Part shown: positions 25,498 to 37,200 of the stretch, in pieces
Layout of the letters: each line of letters starts with the position of its first letter
How positions within the stretch are numbered: position 1 is the first letter of the stretch
Origin: Serilophus lunatus
Lineage: Eukaryota; Chordata; Aves; Passeriformes; Eurylaimidae
Direction: 5' to 3'
Assembly (NCBI GenBank): GCA_013399895.1
Contig: VXBA01003818.1
Span: 473,293-537,292 of the forward strand
DNA length: 64,000 nucleotides
Program-made: the position numbers and the translations under genes
The notes under the pieces: model-generated
Seen by the model: the letters and a program-made list of their open reading frames with translations, nothing else
What the model was told of the DNA's origin: nothing
Database searches by the model: none

Positions 25498-28400
25498 CCC
25501 TTGCCATGGAAAGGGCAGATCAGGCTCCTTCCCCCTATGTGTTCACTGGAATTTTGAACATTGATGCCAGAAGACAGTGAGCAGTAGGTCAATGCTTCAA
25601 ACATTTTTCTGCGCTCTGAGGATCTGGAAGCCTATTTTCTGTGAAAACTTTCTTAAAGATTTACAATAAACGGTTAAAAGTCAGGCCTGGAAAAAAAAGC
25701 AGAGGTATATTAAGGCAAGGTCTGACTGCTCCAGGGGAGCTGGGTGCCAGGTTGACTCGTGTCAAACACACTGGAAACAAAAGGATGAAGTCAGATGCCC
25801 AAGGTCATCGGTAGGGTGCTGTCATAGCAATGGAAGATAGCAGTTAGAAGCAAACGTGACTGAGACTTTGTGTCCTGAGCTCTCTGTGGGGAATAGTGGT
25901 GTTGGTGTGACTGGGAACCTTGAAAACCTGGGCTAGCAGGTGCCTAAGTGGGTCCATGGCATCTGAAGAGGACAATTTACAGTGAAATATTACTTCATAT
26001 GTCCTTTTCCAAAGCAGAGCTGTGATTGTTCCATCCAGCAGTGGCAGGGAGAGAAGAGCCCTGGCACACTGGGGCCACAAGGCTCTTTGGAAATACACAA
26101 ACTGAAGGAGGGCTATCTTGGATGGCAAATGACTATTTGTGGTCTGTTAGGTGTTAGATGCATCTGAGCAGGGAGCTTGTAAAAGGGTCTGGATTCGGGA
26201 TGTGTTTGTGCCTAAGCAGAAATGTTGTGTTCTGTGACTGCTCTGAGCTAAAAGACAAGGCCCTCACCCCCTGCTCAGGCTTGGTTGCTGGGTGAGTGTT
26301 GTCAGGTAGCCATTACATGCTACTCAGGTGGCCACATAATGCTGCAGGATTCAGAAGACAAGATGTAGGGATCTCTGGGCACTGGGGATTTAGAGGTGTT
26401 TTAGACACTTTGTGTTCCATTTCACTTGGAAGTGTTTGGGAGGGATGTCCTCGTACGTGTATGTACCATATGCAAATGCATTTTGAGTTGTTGTGTGTTT
26501 CGTCTGAATTTAGAAAAGGAGTGATTTGGAGAAAGAACCCTCCAGGAAATGCTGCTTTTGCAAGCACAGGCCTCGACTGTGATTTGGGGGAGGAAGGAGT
26601 GGGAATGAGGGGGAGGTTCACTGAGGTTTTCTTCTTTTCTTGTGGCGTTTTGGGAAAACTCCAGCCAAGGCCCACATACGGTCGGATGAATCAGCCTACT
26701 TTTGCCATAAGTAATTGGCAGCTCTAGCTGCAATGCAGTTTTGATGTATGGCTAATACACTTCTCCTTGGTTAATTGAGAAGAAACACTGCAGCAGACGC
26801 ATGATGTTGAGTTGGCCTTTGTATGGAATCTCTGAGCTCGTAGGGAGATACTGTGGGCTGCTTCTTGAGAGGCTGGGATTTGCTGCAAATTATATTCCAT
26901 ACTCTAGTCTGAAGGCTGTCACTGCTATAGAAAATACATTTCCTGTCTCATGCACGTGTAGAGAGCACTGTAAGCTGGAGCATGGCACTGTTGCTCAGTG
27001 CAGGGTCTCCTTGCAAGAGTCTGATTTTAGAACAACTTTAACCAGAATATTGGTGTTCTTAGATGAGTGACTGTTCCTGAGCTGACAAATAAAGCATTTT
27101 GGCCTTCTCATATTCCTGTAACAAAATGAAATTCACTTGTTTTCTAAAGCATCTGGTGCCAATTCAGACTCAGAGCTTTCTGTGTCTGATGCAGGATTTC
27201 CACTGGACTTGGAAAACTTACCAGACAAGGTCAGCATTCACCACTGGAAGTATCTGGAGTAACTGGAGGGCTTTCTTGTCCTGGAAACAGGACATGTAGC
27301 ACTTGCCCTTGGCAGGCTAAGACTTGCCAAATGCCTTTTCTTTCCTGTTGGAAGCCTATTTTTACATGGAAGGACTGTATTACTTTCACAGTAATCTGTG
27401 TAATCAATGGCTTCACTTCAGCAGAATAAAAACAATGCAGAGAGATAAAGTGTGCTGTACTGGGCCAGTAGCATGAGTGTTCTTTTACAATGTTTTCAGT
27501 GATTAAATACCCCAGTCATTATTTTCATAGCACTTGAAAATTCTTTAGAGACAAATCCCTTTGAGGAACTTGTAGTCACAAATGTGATTAACTCAGCCTT
27601 GGAGTTTGTCGTGGCCAAAGAGTCCCTAAAATTTGCCTAAACAGAGAGAACAATCCTGTCCTTAAGTTATTCATGAGATTGGTTCATATACAGGCAGTGT
27701 ATGGCCTTCCACCCTCCAGTTGTTGTGGGGACAAAGAAAGTACAAATGTAAAGTCTTCACAGGGAACAAATGAAATTGTTGGGTCTGTAGCATTTTGCAC
27801 CTGAAGTGAAACACAAAAGCAGGAGTTTTGGCCCTGTACCTTTTTAGAGCACAGAGAGGACTCCTGAATGTTTGAGGATGCAAACAGATAGAAAGCAGAA
27901 TGATGTCTCCTTTCCATGCAGACTTAGCTGAGCAATACTCCTGCTTGCTTGATTCATTGTGTTGTGTGTCTGGATAGGGATGATACCCAGGCCAGTTGGA
28001 CTAAAGTTTACTCTTTCTCTCTCTAGTTCACTGGACAAATATTTTAAGTTTTCTTCTGCATAACTTTAAATGGACATTATTTTACCCTGTTCTGGAAAGG
28101 AGCTGGTATTTCTACAACTCATGCTGTCATGTAAGTAACCTTTTTCTTTTCTGAGCAAGGTCATTACATCATGGTGCAGTAATCCTCTGCCTGTGGGATA
28201 GACTGTCCTCCCTCTGTGTGTCTGTCTGCTGCTCTTATCTGTGTTTGTTCTTTCTTAAAGTGTGCACAGTGGGGAGGAGACATGAGGGGTGAGAAAAAGT
28301 TTTGATTCCAGCTTATTAGATTTAAGTTTAGAGAGAATAATGCATGGGTTGTGAGATGCAAAGGGCTGTTGTCTCTCAGAGCTCTTGCTTTGATACTTTA

Positions 28401-29859
28401 TACACAAAGAGAAGATTCACAGTCTCAAGTCAGAAGAGCCCGCGGATGAAATTACACCTTTGCCAGGCTGTGACAGGTTAAACTTTATGGAGATGCAGGT
28501 AGCAAATTATCCACAGACAGAATTGCAAAAGAGGGCTTTAAAAACTTGCTGGGGGGATTAAGTGGATAAAAATAGTTAGTTCTTCTGTCCCTCTTTTTGT
28601 TCTGTAGTGCTGAAGGCAATCCACAAAGGAAGGAGGGACGGTGGTGTTATCTTGGTCTCAGCCCAGAGGAGCCTGAGGGATGGAGCAATGCCACTGCTGG
28701 TGGAACAGGGAAGCACAGGAGCTGGCAGCAGGCCTCAGCCATTTGCTGCCTGTCCCATTCCCTGGCCATTAGACTCAGTTCCCTCCCTGCTTATTGCAGT
28801 TTCTAATTTGTCTTGGATGTGTGTGTGTACTTTTCCCCGATTCAGTTTACACCACAATGTATCATTCACGGCTGGCCTGGAGTGTTCCCAGGGGGCTGTG
28901 GTTCGTCTCTATTTTTGATTCATTTACAAAGGGATTAGGTGACGTACTTGCCTGGACAGCAGGGACTGTACTTGGTGACCCAGTGGGTCTCTGCCAGTCC
29001 TGTGTTCCTGTGTAACCTGTGGTGATGCCATCCAAGCTGCAGCAAGATGCCAGTGATGTAATTTCAGACTGTCTGGCCTGAGCGCCAGTGAAGGCCGGGA
29101 GGCTGCACATGTGTGAGATGGGATGAAGCAGAAGAGAGGCACGGTTTGATTCAAAATGAAACCAGGTCACTGAGGAAAGTACAGCAGTTGTTGATTCCAT
29201 CTTTCACCTGCTCCAAGAGGAAACAGCCCATACTTACTTTCCTGTGCAGCTCCAAGGCCTGTTGCAGATTAATAACTAAGTTGAGTCATCAGGTTGTAGT
29301 ATTCAACAAACTACTTGAAAAGATGTCAGGTCCTCACTGTGGGTGGATGTTAAAGTGGCAGAGCTATCAGAGAAATGCATCTAGAATCACATGAAGACTT
29401 CACTGTTCATGTCATGCAGTGCCAGAGCACATGTCCTCCCAGCTGGAAGTGATAGACACCCGTGGCTGTCAGCAGGACAGGACTGTGATGGACACCTGGC
29501 AGGGTGTGCTGGCCTGGGCACACCTGCACTCACCTGCTTTTACAGCTCTCAGGGCACACACGTGCATTGAGTTGCCTGGAGTGCAGGCAGAGGAGCTCAG
29601 ATGGGGCTGTGCCCGTGTGGAGGCTTGGCTGTGGCTGCACAGTCCCTGTTCCAGTCAAAAAGGACAACACTAATAGTCACTGTACCCTCATGATAATATT
29701 TCTCTGCTATGTGCTTGTCCCTAATTTATTAAATCCCCAAATCCAAGGGTCTTCTGATGAAGATTACATGGCCAACAGTGTTTTCATCCGTGATTCAGCT
29801 GTTGATGTAAACAGGCTCTGTTAGTTTGGTCCAATGTCAGTGTTGTAATGGAGAATGAG

Positions 29860-29946
29860 AGATTATAAATTAGATTAATTGATTGTGCTCTTAAATCATT
29901 GTCTGTTAGAAGAATTCTAGCAAATCTGTTTGTATTACATTTGCAT
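29860..29946. promoter_or_regulatory. Homeodomain/POU-type motif cluster
   Basis: TTATAAATTAGATTAATTGATTG is followed about 70 bases later by a perfect octamer ATTTGCAT (29939-29946) that runs into TATT. POU-family factors such as the neuronal POU3F proteins bind the octamer. PAK3 is a neuronal gene, so a neural enhancer would make sense, but this is inference from short words. Confidence 0.25.
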
Positions 29947-30207
29947 TATTGGTTTGCTTCTATTGAATTCAGTGCAGGGTTTCTGTGCAGATCAGAATAT
30001 TTGGACTCAAATTCCAAGGGGATGACCATGTTGTAGGAAAACCATGGTCACAGCAGAACTTCCCAGCCATTTGTTGTGATAGCTTTGACTTTTCTGCCAG
30101 GCTAAATTTCAGAGCAGCATTGATTTTTATTTCTTCATGTAACTTGTGATTTGCTGAGTTATAGCTGACAGCAGCATTCTCCTGTCCTTAAGGGGTCATT
30201 CTGCATA

Positions 30208-30228
30208 TGTGTGTCTGTGTGTGTGTGT
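30208..30228 (+). repeat. Short (TG)n repeat
   Basis: Alternating T/G with one interrupting C. Confidence 0.85.
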
Positions 30229-32281
30229 TTGAAAGCTGCAGAATCATATCTTGAAAAGAAAGTCCTCTAAACATGCTCAGCTGAGTGTAATATCTTTCCT
30301 TTTGCACTTAGTTTTAAAGCCAAATATTACAAAAACAGCTTCCAGTGCTTTGATGTGGGTTCCTAAATTTCTCATTGATGCTGTTATTAATATTGCACAC
30401 CCAGTTGCTCCATGGTGGGTGTCAGGGCTCTGTAACAGCAGCCATCTGTGAGAAAGGAGCTGCTTCCTGGCTTGCAGTGAAATTTAGACCAGCTGTGGAT
30501 GCTGGAACCACATCTTAGGGACTGTTCCTCTGGGCTCTCCCTTCCCTGGGCTTTGCCTGAGCTGGTACCCAGGATCCCACAGCCTGTGGAGCTGCATTTC
30601 TCTATTAATGGCTGAGCCTCACACTCTGAAGAAGAATGTAGGGCCTGAATTATTGCCACATTGGGCTTGTGCTGGTGTCATTCCAGGAAGCTGGTTCCCC
30701 TCAACTCAAGGGACTCACCCATGGTCTTGTTCAGTTTGAGCAATACTTAGAACTTGGTATTGCCTTCTACACCCATTCAGCATAAGTGGTATTTTATGGA
30801 TCTGGTAAAATACATGAAAATGCAATTGCAGCTCTGTCCTGACACTTTACAGGAAGACAGTTTTCCTGTATTTTTTCATGTGATGTTGGGAAAAATCTTA
30901 CCACTCTGCCATTTAGCTTTAATTTCTAGACACATGTGCAAGTTAGAATTGAGAGAGCCAGGGAAAACAAACAAACTCCAAGCAGCATCCCAGCTTAGTC
31001 TTAGATATAGATGATGTGTGTCTTGCCACAGGTTGAATTGTTTTGCAGTCAGGCTTCTGGGATCTGAATGGATTTTCAAACTTGTGTCAGAGCTCAGTGC
31101 TCAGTTTGCTGTCAGCAAAAAGGTAATCTTTTCTCTTACTGAGTTAACTATCTTGGTGTCTTATGACACACCTGCTAGCCTAGAGACCAGTCCTTATGAA
31201 AAATAATGGCCTTTGCCCAAGTTCTGTCTCCAATTATGTGGTCTGACCTCAAGTTTTCATTTAATTTAAAGAATTGAGGTTTATATAGTAGCTGTGTTTA
31301 GTAACACATCAATTCTCATCTTCATGTGGCACCTATATAGCATTTGTAATCAGAACATGGTCTCAAGGTTTCTGTTGACCTCCAGCACATTTATCCTTTC
31401 TGTAACTCCCTTCTAAGTCCTCTCCCTCTCAAGATTTCCTTTCTCAGTGTTCTTGGGACAGGCATTCTGTGGATGGCTGCAGGCTTAGGTTCAGTCACTC
31501 AGAAAAGGGCTTTTACCCGGGAGGTGCTTCCTTAGGAAAGAATACATGGTTCTGCTCTCCATGCAGCCTGTGAAAGAGTGGGAACTTGTTTCTTTGAGGG
31601 CAAGCAAACCTTCTGCAAAGACTTGGGAAGTGATTCATGTCCACTTACACAGTCTGCAGTATCAGCTTGTCAGACTGGGATCATATGTTGGACTTTATGA
31701 TATAATGCCCCTGAATGTAAATCAGATCAAGAAGCTCTTACAGCTTGCAGCAGCCAAAGTTACATTGTGCTGATGATAATTGCTACAAGAGTGTAATGAC
31801 CTACCTGGATAATCATGTCTGAGTTCCACCAGTAACACTGACCACTCACCTTCTGATAAAGGGCCAAGCTTTCAACTGTTTCACTGTTGTGAGGCTTCAC
31901 TGAGCTGGGAATGGTACAAGCCCAGAAAACTGGCACAGAGTCTGCCTTGGTGGCTGCTCACATACTGGCCACATGAAATGTTTTGTGCAGTCAAAAGACA
32001 GATTAGAAGGGGGTTTATGTATTTTTTTCCTCAGACTTCTCTGACATCAGTGGAGCTAGTCAGAGGGGCAGAGCAACTTTCCTCTTCAGCTCACAAGTCA
32101 TCAAAAGATTTGTATTATCTGATGTGAATCCTGTTTCAGACTTAAAGGAATGCAGTCCCAGATCCTTCAGCAGCCCCCAGTTTTTCCATTGCAAATACCA
32201 AAACCACTGTTTAACCCTTGCTACGGTGATCTCGGAGGTCAGGACCTGCATGATCTGTGGAACCACCAGGAGCTGTCTCAG

Positions 32282-32458
32282 TCATACAGGATCATGGAAT
32301 GGTTTGGGTTGGAAGAGACCTTAAAGACCATCTAGTTCCAGCCCTGCCATGGCCAAGGAGACCTTTCACTCGACCAGGTTGCTCAGAGCTCCGCCCGGCC
32401 TGGTGGCCTTGAACACTCCAAGGGACGAGGCATCCACAGCTTCTCTGGGCATCCTGTT
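32282..32458 (-). mobile_element. CR1 LINE 3' end fragment
   Basis: The plus strand reads as the reverse complement of the CR1 3' end. A diverged terminal ATTCTATG-type repeat is followed by the landmark words GGTTTGGGTTGGAAGAGACC, 'catctagttcca', 'ccaggttgctc' and 'gcatccacagcttctctgggca'. It is truncated after about 177 bases, as is typical of 5'-truncated CR1 insertions, and holds no coding part. CR1 is the dominant LINE family of birds. Confidence 0.93.
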
Positions 32459-33906
32459 AAAAATGTGGAACACTGCATGAATTTAGGTGGGTTCTTGACA
32501 CTGAAGATGTTAAATTTGGCCAGGCCCCAAAGGTAGTGTGCAGGTGTACATGCTCAGCAAGTCCAAGTAACTTCTGCTTGGCAGATGAGTAGAAGTATTT
32601 GCTCTCCTCATGGATAGTGAGGCACAGAGCTGGATTCCCGTGGGAGCCGAGCACTGCCTTTCATGTGCACCTGAGGTGGGTGGTAGTTTCTCTGTTGCAT
32701 TACTGAATTATTTGAAAGCAAATGAAAGAAGTTTTGGTCATGGTTGGCAAGAAGTTTATGGATAAGATGTTCAGCACAGGAATTTTGTTTTAGGGAAGTC
32801 CAGATGAGGATTCAGGTGGAGGCCTTGTATGAGGAGCAAATGAACTGTGCAGTGAGGTGTGGCAGTGTTCTGATCAGGCTGGAATTTCACTGAAGAGTGA
32901 GACAAGCTTTGTTTTTCCAGGGAGGACGTGGATGTTTCATTGGTAGATGCTGGTTTTTTGACTCCTTTATAAAATTCTTGATGGAAGAAAGAACTCTTAT
33001 ATGGTGAAGCAAAACAACTATGACAAGTAAAACATCAAGAGTTGGTGGCTTGGAATAGAATTAAGTATTTCCAGAAGCACGAAATGTGTTCTGTTCTCAG
33101 TGTGTGCCTTGATGCCACATCTTAGATTTTCCTTGGTAGCATTTCTAACCAGCAGGCCCTTATCCATTTTCTACCAGTATTAGTTGCATCTTAATGACAC
33201 ATAATTAGATTGGTTCTTTATCACTCAACTTGCTAAGTCATTTATATCTTGAAAGGCAGGATGGAGAGGAGAATTTATTGCCTCACTGTCTCTTAATGTT
33301 CTACAATGCAAAGGCACATTTTGCCAAAGCCTTTGGGAAGGTGCATTATCAGAAGTTACAGGCATTTGCACACAAGAAGTGGAGGTGTTGCACTCTGCCT
33401 GTACTGATAATCTACCCAAGTCCCTATAAATGTCACATTACCCTACATCCACAGGGTTTTGTAAAAAGGAGATTAGTGAGAAAGCTGGATGATAAACACT
33501 GATTTCTGATGTGTGCACATACATGCACGTAAATTGGATTTTTGACAGCTGTTGCCAGTAAGTTGTCAAACAGATTTTCTACTGAAGTAAAGGGTAGAGG
33601 TGTGTAATTCCTGAGGCACCAGAACAACTGTAGCGTTCTCTTCTGGGGCAAATGATGATGCCACAGCTTGAGAGGAGTGCATCTCTCCTCCAGCTTCTCC
33701 AAGGAAGTCAGCATAGGCCAGCTGCTCACCAGGGCCCTTGTGGATGGGAGTGACTGTGTCTTGTGCTGATGTGCCTGCTGGAAAGCAAATTTGTGCTTGC
33801 AGTTCTGAAACATGCTCCCAGCTTTGGCTGCAGAGTAGATGTTTCTTTGGTCTTTTGTCTTACAAAGAAATGAAGGTACTTTGTCCTGTCATTATGGGAG
33901 GAGGAA
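32459..33906 (+). other. Intronic spacer between two CR1 copies; no gene seen
   Basis: I see no exon, RNA gene or repeat family that I can name in this 1.4 kb. Confidence 0.5.
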
Positions 33907-34237
33907 TCATCATAGAATCATAGAATGGTTTGGGTTGGAAGAGGCCTTATATATCATCTAATTCCAAGCCCCCTGCCATGGACAGGGACTTCTGCCACTA
34001 GACCAGGTTGCTCCAAGCCCTGGTCTTGAATATTTTCAGGGATGGGGCATCCACAGCTTCTCTGGGCAACCTGTACCAGTGCCTCACCATCCTCCCAGTA
34101 AAGAATTTCTTCGTGATAATCTAATCTTAGCCTGCCAGTCTGAAGTCATTTCTCCCTCTCTTATCACTACATGTTCTTGTAAAACATCCCTCTCTAGCTC
34201 TCTTGTAGCCCCTTAAGCTCTTGGAAAGAAGCTCTGG
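33907..34237 (-). mobile_element. CR1 LINE 3' end fragment, second copy
   Basis: It starts with the CR1 terminal repeat in reverse complement (ATCATAGAATCATAGAATGG), nearly intact, then follows the CR1 3' UTR for about 330 bases through 'ctagaccaggttgctc', 'gcatccacagcttctctgggcaacctgt' and 'tatcactacatgttcttgt'. It is better preserved than the copy at 32.3 kb, in the same orientation and 1.6 kb away. It is 5'-truncated and has no coding capacity. Confidence 0.96.
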
Positions 34238-37200
34238 GCTTGTCATGAAAATGGCAGCAGCTTGGCTGTTTCACTTATAAATCCCCTGCTTTGAGAGGTG
34301 CAGACACCCAGTGTAAACCTGCTTGTGCAAATTCCAGCCTTTGCTTTGATCCATTTTGTGCTACTGATTGTCAAATTAAGTAATACTGACCGCTGACAGA
34401 GCAACTTCAGGTGTGTTGGCATTACAGTTTAGATTGTAATAAGTAATTTTCTAAGGAGACACTTGACAAGTGTCTTCTGTGCTGTCAGTTTGTGTGAAGG
34501 AGCTGTAGGGAAGGCGGATGAATTCCAGTAGATCCAAGTCCTGGTGGTCTTCTCCTCCTCTGTGGTGGAAGTTCCTGACTTTATAGCCAAATTGGAGGAA
34601 TGTCTGTCACTGTGGAGCTGGAAAGTTATCCCAAATCCCTTTGGTTGCACTTTAGGCTAAGTCAGCAGATGCTACATATAAATGGTTTAGTACAGACACA
34701 TGTTCCTTTCTGCCAGCATTTCTGGGTGAACAGTAGCTTTTGGCAGAAGGGCTTCTTCAAATAGTCTCCTGTGGCACAGTGATGTCACACATGCCTTTGC
34801 ATGTTAAGAGTGTGTGGCCCTGTGCCCATCTCCAGAGCTCTCTTAAAAGGTTCTAGGCCAAGATCATCATTCACTTGTTATAATTCAGCTGTTTGGAAGA
34901 ATTGCTTTGTGTAGAGTCCAGCATCAAGATCCATAGGAGGGATGGATCCAAGTTGCCTGTGGCATGTGTGTCAGAAAGCCACGATAATAATGGGAAATAA
35001 CAGCAGTCCTTCACCTTCTACCTTTCCTAAGCACTCACCAGCCATTAATTAATTGATAATCTGCACAGAATCCCTGGGCGTTGGCCAGCAGGCTGGTTCT
35101 TTGTTGGAGGGAGGTTGAGAAGAATCAGGCATCCCTAAATTCTGGAGAGCTCATCTTGTGATACCTTGGTCACTGTGTGTACATAGCACCACTTCCAGGT
35201 AAGTGGAACCTGAGCTCTCCCTGTTGTAGGGCCAGATAGGAAATGTTTTTCTCTTCTAAGGTGTTTTAAAGCTAAGCACTAAGGTGTTTTAAAACTTTTC
35301 AGAAAAGAGTTGGAGTGAAAGAAATCTTATGTTTTTACAGAGTAGTGGAAAAACTGTTCTGGGGAATCTGGATCCCCTGCCTTGCACCTGCAAGGCTGGT
35401 GCCTGCACTGAGCCAGGTTTCCCACTCCTGTTAACAGCCCCAACTCTGCACTTCCTTCAGCTGCTCTCTGGGGGAACAGAAATGCATTTCCCTCTCTGTT
35501 TTGTCCAGACACACATCCTGCTGATGAAGCCTTCCAGAACAGTGGCATATTCCCATGAAAAGATTCTCTTTCAAGTCACTGACATGTAATTTGCTGAAAA
35601 ATTCATGACCAGCTGCAGTCAGAGACCTTGGTTTTCCCAGGAGCATGGCCTGTGCCTGTGGGATTGCAACACGCCTGCAGGGAGGGGGGATCTGAAGTAC
35701 AGGATCAGTCCCAGGTGACCAGGGATTTCTTACAAAGTAATTGTAGCCACTGAGAAATGGGGGAATTGAGACACATCGTAATGATGCAGTTGGGCAGAGC
35801 CCTCCTGACAGGTCAGTTACAGAGCAGAAGGGAACGTCAGACTTGGCATTTCCTCCTGTGCTCCTGCACAGGGAGGCGAGACATGAAAAGTCCTTCTGAT
35901 TTTTGGATTTGATTTGGACACTGAAGGCTTTATTTTTAAAAGGCCTTAGCTCCCACTGAAAAATTATGGGGATGTCAACAGTAGAATTAATTAAAAGTGA
36001 TGGAGCTGAAGGGGCCAGGGGCTGCAGACATGCAGAGGAGAGGTGGCCAGTGCACGTAGCAGGAGTGTTCAGTAAGGAGTGTGACCCGGTCCCTTAGAGC
36101 TGTAGCTCTAAGTGTTTGAATGTCAGCCTGTGAAGGTGACCATAGCAGAGGGTATGCACCTTTCCAAGGGCAGCCCAAGTGTGTGGTAGATAAGAGTCAG
36201 TGCTGCAAACCACCTGATGGCTCAGGGAGGAGGGACGGTGAAGTGGACTTTCTATAGATGTGTATCTGCACTGGGCTGTTCTGGATGGTGGAGAGCCAGC
36301 AAGTGCAGCAGTACATCAGGGCAAAACATAATTTTACTGTCATTGTTTTCAACTGTCAGGGATTGCTATTCCTGGGACTGTAGGAGATGCTTTGTAAAAT
36401 TTAATTTGGACTATAGATTTGACACATTAGATGCTGTGTGTACAGGGGGCAGAATTGGGGCACTCCAGTTGTATTTCTTTGCTGGAGACCTTGCAACTGC
36501 TACTGGTGAATGTTCAGCAGCAAGAGGAGGAGTTTGAGCTCCTGGCGTGTGTATCAGGGACAGGTGATTTCATGTTTGTTAATTTATATAGTTTTTACAT
36601 CCACGGATTTATTAGAGCAATTTGGAGCAGCAATTTTATCTCTGTGCATTGATTTCCTAATTTGTAAGCTCTTTGCAGACTGGTATAAGTGCTCTGGGTA
36701 GCTCGGGTAAGATGTGTCCAACTTCTGATGCTGAGGGTGAGCTGTGTGTGGCACAGGCTGTGTGGTGTACATTCTGCAGTGTCTGCCTTTAGTGCCTTTT
36801 CTCATTTAGGCTGAAAAGCTGAGGCTTTCAGCAGTGGAAAGCCCAGGATTCTGGCTCTGCAGACAAGTGTGTGATTTGTCTAATAAGAAATTCACTGATT
36901 ACTCACTCCTGAAGTGCTTTGGAATTAGGAATGGCTGTTGCTGGCATTTGCCTATACTATGTCAAGGGATTTATGTAATTGTAACTCATGAAGGGCTTTA
37001 TAAACCTGAGATAAATCTCTCTTCAGATGCACAAAATGTTGCCATTCTGTATAAATATTTTCTAGATAATGGAAGAAAAATATTTTGAAACACAGGAAGT
37101 GATAGAGGAACAAGATCTGTAAAACACTGAATTTATTTGGGAGCTGTTGCTGGCTGAACAGAATCTGAAGATAATGAAATAGTAATAAACCATGATATGA

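Larger units (their letters stand above)
20351..32281 (+). other. PAK3: Presumed PAK3 5' intron, first part; no gene seen
   Basis: About 12 kb without a recognised coding exon on either strand. It contains only short simple repeats, at 25480-25497 and 30208-30228, and a cluster of homeodomain/POU-type words near 29860-29946. Mammalian PAK3 has several alternative non-coding 5' exons; some could lie here, but they cannot be called from sequence alone. Confidence 0.5.
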
